Shown here: positions 4,802 to 9,069 of the stretch, one piece after another
Position numbering within the stretch: position 1 is the stretch's first letter
Layout of the letters: every line of letters starts with the position of its first letter
Assembly (NCBI GenBank): GCA_022866195.1
Contig: JALHUF010000447.1
Coordinates: 1-9,069, forward strand
From: Terriglobia bacterium
GTDB lineage: Bacteria; Acidobacteriota; Terriglobia; UBA7540
Direction of reading: 5' to 3'
DNA: 9,069 nucleotides
Notes under the pieces: model-generated
Databases searched by the model: none
What the model was told of the DNA's origin: nothing
The model's input: only the letters and a program-made list of their open reading frames with translations
Position numbers and translations under genes: made by a program

Positions 4802-6556
4802 ATGTACGTTCTTGGGATCAACGCGTACCATGGTGATACCTCAGCCTCATTAATCAAAGATGGAGACTTAGTTGCCGCTGTGGAGCAAGAGCGATTCAAT
4901 CGGATAAAGTACACGTCGGCATTTCCGGTGGATGCCATCCGGTATTGTCTGGAGATGGCTGGTATCGAGCCCAGAGACTTGGAGTATGTGGCCATTGGCC
5001 GGGATCCCTGGCCGAGTATGTATAAGAAGATCATGTATATGTTATCCGAACGCCCCGACTTTGGTATGGCAAAGGACAGTCTTGCTCGTACCGCGAGAAT
5101 AGCTAATCTGCAAAGGGTGATGGCTACAGCGCTCAACATTGAACCAGATGAGCTCACAGCGAAATTGCATCGAGTTGAGCACCACGTGGCCCATTGCGCT
5201 AGTGCTTTCCTCGTTTCGGGATACGACGAAGCGGCAATCATGTCTATCGACGGGTTCGGCGACTTCGTAAGCATGATGCTCGCAGTGGGCCGAGGCACCA
5301 AGATTGAGCCGTTGGCACGGGTGTGGTTTCCGCATTCAATCGGCTTGTTCTACACTGCGATCACCCAATACTGCGGTTTCACCAAATACGGCGATGAGGG
5401 TAAGTTCATGGGTTTGGCTCCCTTCGGAAAGCCAACCTACGTTGATGATATGCGTGAGATGGCGCGTCTCAAGCCGGAGGGCCAATTCGAGCTGAATCTG
5501 AATTACTTCGTGCATCAGGCACAGAATGTGTATATGAATTGGGAGAGCGATCTGCCTGAACAGGGAATCGTGTACTCTCAAAAACTGGTGCAGCGATTTG
5601 GCCCGCCACGAGAACCACGGACGGAAATCACGGAACATTACGCCAATATGGCTGCCTCTGCTCAGGTGATATTGGAAGAGGTGTACTTTCACGCACTGGA
5701 TTACTTGTACGGACGGACAGGGCTCAGCAGGCTCTGCCTGGCGGGCGGAGTTGCACTGAATAGCGTTGCGAATGGCAAGGTCTTGCTCAGGACGCCCTTT
5801 CGCGACATCTTCATCCAACCCGCTGCAGGAGATGCCGGGTTATCTTTGGGGGCAGCCTTCTATGTCTATCACAGCATTCTGGGACAAGCCCGCTGTTTTG
5901 AGATGATCCACACGTATACAGGCCCGGAACATACCTCGGCAGAAATCAAGTCGGCGCTGGATAAGTATCGACTTCGATATCAGGAATTTGCTGACGATGA
6001 AATCTGCAAGAGGACGGCCGAACTCATGACGGAGAAGAAGGTTGTAGGATGGTTTCAAGGTCGTATGGAATTTGGCCCTCGTGCGCTCGGCAATCGCAGC
6101 ATTGTGGTAGATTCGCGATGGCCTGACATGAAAGATATCCTGAACAGCCGCGTAAAGAACCGAGAGAGTTTCCGCCCTTTCGCACCATCGGTGCTCGAGG
6201 AGGCCGCGGGAGAGTGGTTCGAGCAGAGTTATCCGGATCCGTTTATGCTCAAAGTGTACAGGGTTAAGGATGAGAAGCGAGGAATCATCCCCGCGGTAAC
6301 ACACGTGGATGGTACCGGGCGCCTGCAGACTGTGAGTCAGAAATCCAACCCCCAATACTGGCGGCTCATCAAAGAGTTCGAGAGACTGACTGGCGTACCG
6401 GTAATCCTCAATACATCGTTCAATGAAAACGAGCCGATTGTATGCACCCCGACGCAAGCGATTGAGTGTTTTCTGCGAACCAGGATGGATTACCTGGTCC
6501 TAGGAGACCATCTCGTATCCAAGACAGAGAATGCGAGGGGCGAAAGCGGTGGTTGA
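4802..6556 (+). CDS. O-carbamoyltransferase, NodU/CmcH/TobZ family
   Basis: Transfers a carbamoyl group from carbamoyl phosphate, via a carbamoyl-adenylate, to a hydroxyl of its substrate; relatives act on Nod factors, cephalosporins and aminoglycosides, and many sit in polysaccharide clusters. From ATG 4802 it is 584 residues, the full family length. The N-terminal Kae1-like domain opens LGINAYHGDTSASLI (4-18), with EQERFNRIKY at 28-37. The metal-site HxxxH is H127/H131 in HHVAH, followed by SIDGFGD with D150 and AAGDAGLSLG with D344; these residue spacings match my recollection of the TobZ iron ligands. The C-terminal YrdC-like domain has GWFQGRMEFGPRALGNRSIV (416-435), FRPFAPSVLEE (457-467) and LNTSFNENEPIV (536-547). 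All key residues are present and the frame is clean. Probable role: carbamoylation of a sugar in the exported glycan (inference). It is followed 60 bp later by a GT4 gene. Confidence 0.93.
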   Translation: MYVLGINAYHGDTSASLIKDGDLVAAVEQERFNRIKYTSAFPVDAIRYCLEMAGIEPRDLEYVAIGRDPWPSMYKKIMYMLSERPDFGMAKDSLARTARIANLQRVMATALNIEPDELTAKLHRVEHHVAHCASAFLVSGYDEAAIMSIDGFGDFVSMMLAVGRGTKIEPLARVWFPHSIGLFYTAITQYCGFTKYGDEGKFMGLAPFGKPTYVDDMREMARLKPEGQFELNLNYFVHQAQNVYMNWESDLPEQGIVYSQKLVQRFGPPREPRTEITEHYANMAASAQVILEEVYFHALDYLYGRTGLSRLCLAGGVALNSVANGKVLLRTPFRDIFIQPAAGDAGLSLGAAFYVYHSILGQARCFEMIHTYTGPEHTSAEIKSALDKYRLRYQEFADDEICKRTAELMTEKKVVGWFQGRMEFGPRALGNRSIVVDSRWPDMKDILNSRVKNRESFRPFAPSVLEEAAGEWFEQSYPDPFMLKVYRVKDEKRGIIPAVTHVDGTGRLQTVSQKSNPQYWRLIKEFERLTGVPVILNTSFNENEPIVCTPTQAIECFLRTRMDYLVLGDHLVSKTENARGESGG

Positions 6557-6616
6557 GCATATCAAAGAGGCTCGTGCAGGGCGACTTGCCACCGAAAGGT
6601 CATAAGCTCCTGCCTG

Positions 6617-7873
6617 ATGCGCTTCCTTATCCTCGGCCTTAACTACGTTCCCGAATCAACTTCCATCGGCCCGTACACTGCTGACCTGGCGGAGCACCTT
6701 CGCGCGGCCGGCCATGAGGTCCGCGTCGTGACCGGTTTCCCCATGGCGCCCCAATGGAAGGTGTGGGAAGGGTACCGGGGTCGCTGGTTCATGCGAGAGG
6801 AACTTGGCGGCGTTCCAATTCTGAGGTCCTTCATCTACGTTCCTGCTGACCCCAAGCGGACTCTCAACCGAATCCTCTTTGACTGCTCATTTGCTTTCTC
6901 AGCCCTTCTCGGTGGCATCTTTCAAGGTCCGGCCAATCTGATCATTGCTGTTTCCCCACCCCTCCAGCTCGGCGTTACGGCCTGGCTTCTAGCCAGGCTC
7001 AAGCGGGCGCCCTTTTTTCTCCACTTGCAGGACCTGGTATCGGATGCAGCGATCGCCACGGGAAGGTTGTCCCAAGACGGCCTCGCAGCCCGCTTGGCGC
7101 GGAGCATGGAGCGCTTCGTGTACGACAGATCCGCCGGCATCGGGGTCATATGTGACGGCTTCAAACGAAACCTTGTCGCACACAATGTCCCGGCCGAGAA
7201 GATCCAGGTTCTGCCGAATTCCCTGGACCTGGAGTTCATTGGCATCGAATCAAAGGACAACGGATTCCGTCTTGACAACGGCATCGGTGCGGACGAGTTC
7301 CTAGTCATGTACTCGGGCAGCATCGCGCTCAAACACGGCTTGACGACCTTCGTAGATGCAGCCGTCGAATTCGCCCCGGAAGAGGGTGTCGTGTTCTCGT
7401 TGGTGGGCGAAGGCCCCTCCCGGGATGATCTACTAGGTCGTGCCCGAGGAAGGAACATAGGCAATCTGCGGTTCTTGCCTTTGCAGCCCAGAGAAAGCCT
7501 CCCCGCCCAACTCAGGGCCGCGAATGTCCTGGCTATTACCCAGCAGAAGGCTGTTGGCGATGCTGTCTTTCCCGGCAAGCTGCTGTACTACATGGCGGCT
7601 GGCCGGCCTGTGCTGGCCGCGGTGGGCGCCGAAAGCGAAACCGGGCGGTTCGTCAGAGACCATCGGGTCGGCCTCGTTGTCGAGCCGGAGAATCCAGGCG
7701 CCTTGGCGCGGGCGGTGCGCTTTCTTAGAGATAACCCTCCTGAAGCCGCACAAATGGGTAAGAACGGCCGAGAAGTGGTCGAGCGGATGTTTGACCGAAA
7801 GGTTGTCTTAGATGTCTTCCGACGTCACTTGGAGAGCCTGGCAAGACAGGATCCCGGAGCAAGCCTGAAATGA
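6617..7873 (+). CDS. GT4 glycosyltransferase, WbuB/WcaI-like
   Basis: A 418-residue GT-B enzyme of full length. The N-terminus is FLILGLNYVPESTSIGPYTA (3-22), typical of the WbuB/WcaI group, which act on lipid-linked glycan intermediates in O-antigen and colanic-acid-type pathways. Other marks are RVVTGFPMAPQW (36-47), AVSPPLQLG (111-119), HLQDLVSDAA (136-145), a domain linker near VLPNSLDLEF, YSGSIALKHGL opening the second Rossmann domain, LVGEGPSRDDL, and the donor-site segment VFPGKLLYYMAAGRPVLAA, which in this subgroup replaces the usual E-x7-E. The Shine-Dalgarno is weak. Its stop overlaps the next start (ATGA, 7870-7873), so it is probably co-translated with the sugar-phosphate transferase. 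Donor sugar unknown. Confidence 0.92.
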   Translation: MRFLILGLNYVPESTSIGPYTADLAEHLRAAGHEVRVVTGFPMAPQWKVWEGYRGRWFMREELGGVPILRSFIYVPADPKRTLNRILFDCSFAFSALLGGIFQGPANLIIAVSPPLQLGVTAWLLARLKRAPFFLHLQDLVSDAAIATGRLSQDGLAARLARSMERFVYDRSAGIGVICDGFKRNLVAHNVPAEKIQVLPNSLDLEFIGIESKDNGFRLDNGIGADEFLVMYSGSIALKHGLTTFVDAAVEFAPEEGVVFSLVGEGPSRDDLLGRARGRNIGNLRFLPLQPRESLPAQLRAANVLAITQQKAVGDAVFPGKLLYYMAAGRPVLAAVGAESETGRFVRDHRVGLVVEPENPGALARAVRFLRDNPPEAAQMGKNGREVVERMFDRKVVLDVFRRHLESLARQDPGASLK

Positions 7874-8556
7874 ATTCCGTTGAAAGTTTCGGCGCGCTCG
7901 GGCTGAACCTCGTCAATGTGCCTACGGTGCCTTTATCCCCACTTGTAGACCGGTTTCAGTACAGCGTCGTGAAACGTAGCATCGACGCTTCATTGGCGGC
8001 TGTCGGCCTGATCCTGCTGTCCCCGTGGTTCTTGGTTCTGGCAGCATTGACAAAGCTGACCTCTGCCGGCCCCGTTTTCGACCCCTGGGATGTGATAGGG
8101 CGGGGCGGACGCCGCTTCCGCGGCTACAAGTTCCGCACGATGGTGGTCAACGCCGACGAGCTCAAGCCCCAGCTGCTCTACAACCACGAGATGACGGGGC
8201 CCGTTTTCAAGATGAGGGATGATCCCAGGATCACCCCACTCGGACGCTTCCTGCGGAAATACAGCCTCGATGAGCTGCCGCAGTTGTGGAGCGTGCTCAA
8301 GGGAGATATGAGTCTGGTTGGCGCGAGGCCCGCAGGCCCCCTCGAGTGGGAACACTATGAGCCCTGGCAGCGGCGGAAGCTGAGCGTCACTCCGGGGATC
8401 ACGTGCCTGTGGCAGGTGAGTGGCCGCAACCGGGTGAGCAATTTCGATGAGTGGGTCCGGATGGATCTCGATTACATCGACCATTGGTCTCTCTGGCTCG
8501 ACCTGCGTATTCTCCTTCGCACGGTTCCCGCGGTTCTCCGCGGCACAGGCATGTAG
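7870..8556 (+). CDS. Polyprenyl-phosphate sugar-phosphate transferase (bacterial sugar transferase)
   Basis: Initiating phosphoglycosyltransferase: moves a sugar phosphate from an NDP-sugar to undecaprenyl phosphate at the inner face of the membrane. The protein has 228 residues, the catalytic-core-only form without the N-terminal four- to five-helix region seen in WbaP/WcaJ. There is one hydrophobic segment, about 39-60 (after KRSID), consistent with the re-entrant helix of monotopic enzymes. Motifs: GYKFRTMVVNADELK (85-99), FKMRDDPRITPLGRFLRKYS (113-132), the DE dyad D134-E135 in SLDELPQLWSVLKGDMSLVG, GARPAGPLEWEHY (151-163), and PGITCLWQVSGRN (175-187). The stretch VFDPWDVIGRGG stands where many relatives have a FxQ-RVG sequence, a variant subgroup. 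Translationally coupled to the preceding GT4 gene by an ATGA overlap. First sugar unknown. Confidence 0.93.
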   Translation: MNSVESFGALGLNLVNVPTVPLSPLVDRFQYSVVKRSIDASLAAVGLILLSPWFLVLAALTKLTSAGPVFDPWDVIGRGGRRFRGYKFRTMVVNADELKPQLLYNHEMTGPVFKMRDDPRITPLGRFLRKYSLDELPQLWSVLKGDMSLVGARPAGPLEWEHYEPWQRRKLSVTPGITCLWQVSGRNRVSNFDEWVRMDLDYIDHWSLWLDLRILLRTVPAVLRGTGM

Positions 8557-8697
8557 GCAAAGGCAGTGGCGTCCGTCTTCCTTAGGGGCCGTTTTTCAAC
8601 ACGGAGAGCGGGGCACAGCGCTCATGTCATCTGATCGCGTCGTGGTGACCCGCGCGGCCGGCCTGCGGAGCGCCCCGCGGCCATCTGGGAAGCACGT

Positions 8698-9069
8698 ATG
8701 AGAGTGTTGATAACCGGGGGAGCGGGGTTCATCGGCTCCTGGACCGTGGATTTGCTCCTGGAGATGGGCTTTTCGGTTCGTATCCTTGACAATCTTCAGG
8801 CGCGTGTGCATCCCCGCGGGATGCCAGCATGGGTGCCGCGAAACGCGGAGTTCATCCTGGGTGACGTGGCCAATCCGCCGGACCTGAGCCACGCCTTAGA
8901 GAGCGTGGACTACGTCCTCCATCTTGCCGCCTATCAGGACTACCTGCCCGAATTCAGCCAGTTCATCCACACCAACGCCGAGAGCGCCGCGCTGCTCTTC
9001 GAGCTGATCGTCGGTGATCGCACGCGCTACCCGGTGCGCAAGATTGTCTTCGCCTCCTCGCAGGCCGTC
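8698..9069 (+). CDS. NAD-dependent epimerase/dehydratase, 3' partial
   Basis: The frame starts at ATG 8698, with GGGAAG about 6 bases upstream, and stays open to the window edge: 124 residues of an expected 300-340. Extended SDR fold: MRVLITGGAGFIGS with the GxxGxxG loop (G7, G10, G13), acidic residue D31 after beta 2 (VRILDNL), which points to NAD rather than NADP, LGDVAN with D56, YVLHLAA (72-78), and KIVFASSQAV (115-124), the strand carrying the catalytic Ser/Thr region. The YxxxK motif lies beyond the window. Relatives are UDP-sugar 4-epimerases, 4,6-dehydratases and decarboxylases; the exact reaction cannot be assigned from this part. It lies 141 bp after the sugar-phosphate transferase. 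The related fragment at 1105-1189 shows that a second epimerase gene once existed in the locus. Confidence 0.9.
   Translation, partial: MRVLITGGAGFIGSWTVDLLLEMGFSVRILDNLQARVHPRGMPAWVPRNAEFILGDVANPPDLSHALESVDYVLHLAAYQDYLPEFSQFIHTNAESAALLFELIVGDRTRYPVRKIVFASSQAV

Noticed and set aside
5336..6457. Long - strand ORFs opposite the carbamoyltransferase
   Set aside because: They are antisense shadows of a fully conserved gene, with no domain and no ribosome-binding site.
7837..7850. CCTGGCAAGACAGG, 13 of 14 bases like part of the 1971-1995 hairpin
   Set aside because: It encodes a natural-looking C-terminal tail (SLARQDPG) of an intact glycosyltransferase, lacks the CCTGYCCTGG start, and nothing suggests an insertion there.
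8447..8701. ORF overlapping the end of the sugar transferase and running to the epimerase start
   Set aside because: It is mostly an out-of-frame shadow of the sugar transferase, and its unique part has low-complexity composition with no recognisable motif.
1..9069. CRISPR array, tRNA, rRNA, toxin-antitoxin or phage defence system
   Set aside because: No regularly spaced repeats, no RNA gene signatures and no defence-type proteins were seen on either strand.

Overview
The window reads as a surface or extracellular polysaccharide biosynthesis locus from an environmental bacterium, with its left half damaged by insertion sequences. Gene content is two GT4 glycosyltransferases, a class I SAM methyltransferase, an FkbM-type methyltransferase, an O-carbamoyltransferase, a short polyprenyl-phosphate sugar-phosphate transferase and an NAD-dependent epimerase/dehydratase, all on the + strand. 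Nothing here fixes the taxon. The style of the IS3 transposases and of the sugar transferase reminds me of Chloroflexota and similar environmental phyla, but that is a weak inference.

Layout. (a) 1-958: a GT4 glycosyltransferase whose 5' end lies outside the window. (b) 933-1189: a short overlapping frame and the first ~25 codons of a broken epimerase. (c) 1190-2571: an IS3-family element with terminal inverted repeats, an intact orfA and an orfB broken by frameshifts and small hairpin-forming insertions. (d) 2601-4061: a SAM methyltransferase and, overlapping its stop codon, an FkbM methyltransferase that is frameshifted and has lost its 3' end. (e) 4062-4429: a truncated IS3-family orfA remnant on the - strand. 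(f) 4430-4801: a gene-poor junction. (g) 4802-9069: an apparently healthy run of carbamoyltransferase, WbuB-like GT4, sugar-phosphate transferase and a 3'-truncated epimerase.

How the genes would work together (family knowledge plus inference). The sugar-phosphate transferase would start a repeat unit on undecaprenyl phosphate. The GT4 enzymes would extend it, the epimerase would supply an NDP-sugar, and the methyl- and carbamoyltransferases would decorate it. Start/stop overlaps at 3362-3365 and 7870-7873 indicate translational coupling.

The most unusual observation is inside the decayed IS3 orfB. Three short GC-rich segments (1630-1650, 1972-1995, 2341-2364) interrupt otherwise canonical transposase sequence. 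They share the 10-mer CCTGYCCTGG, one of them in inverted orientation, and have two-fold symmetric or partly symmetric structure. Deleting the first restores the expected protein in frame. Deleting the second, plus one flanking base, restores the frame of a key catalytic-domain stretch. They look like copies of a 21-25 bp palindromic micro-insertion.
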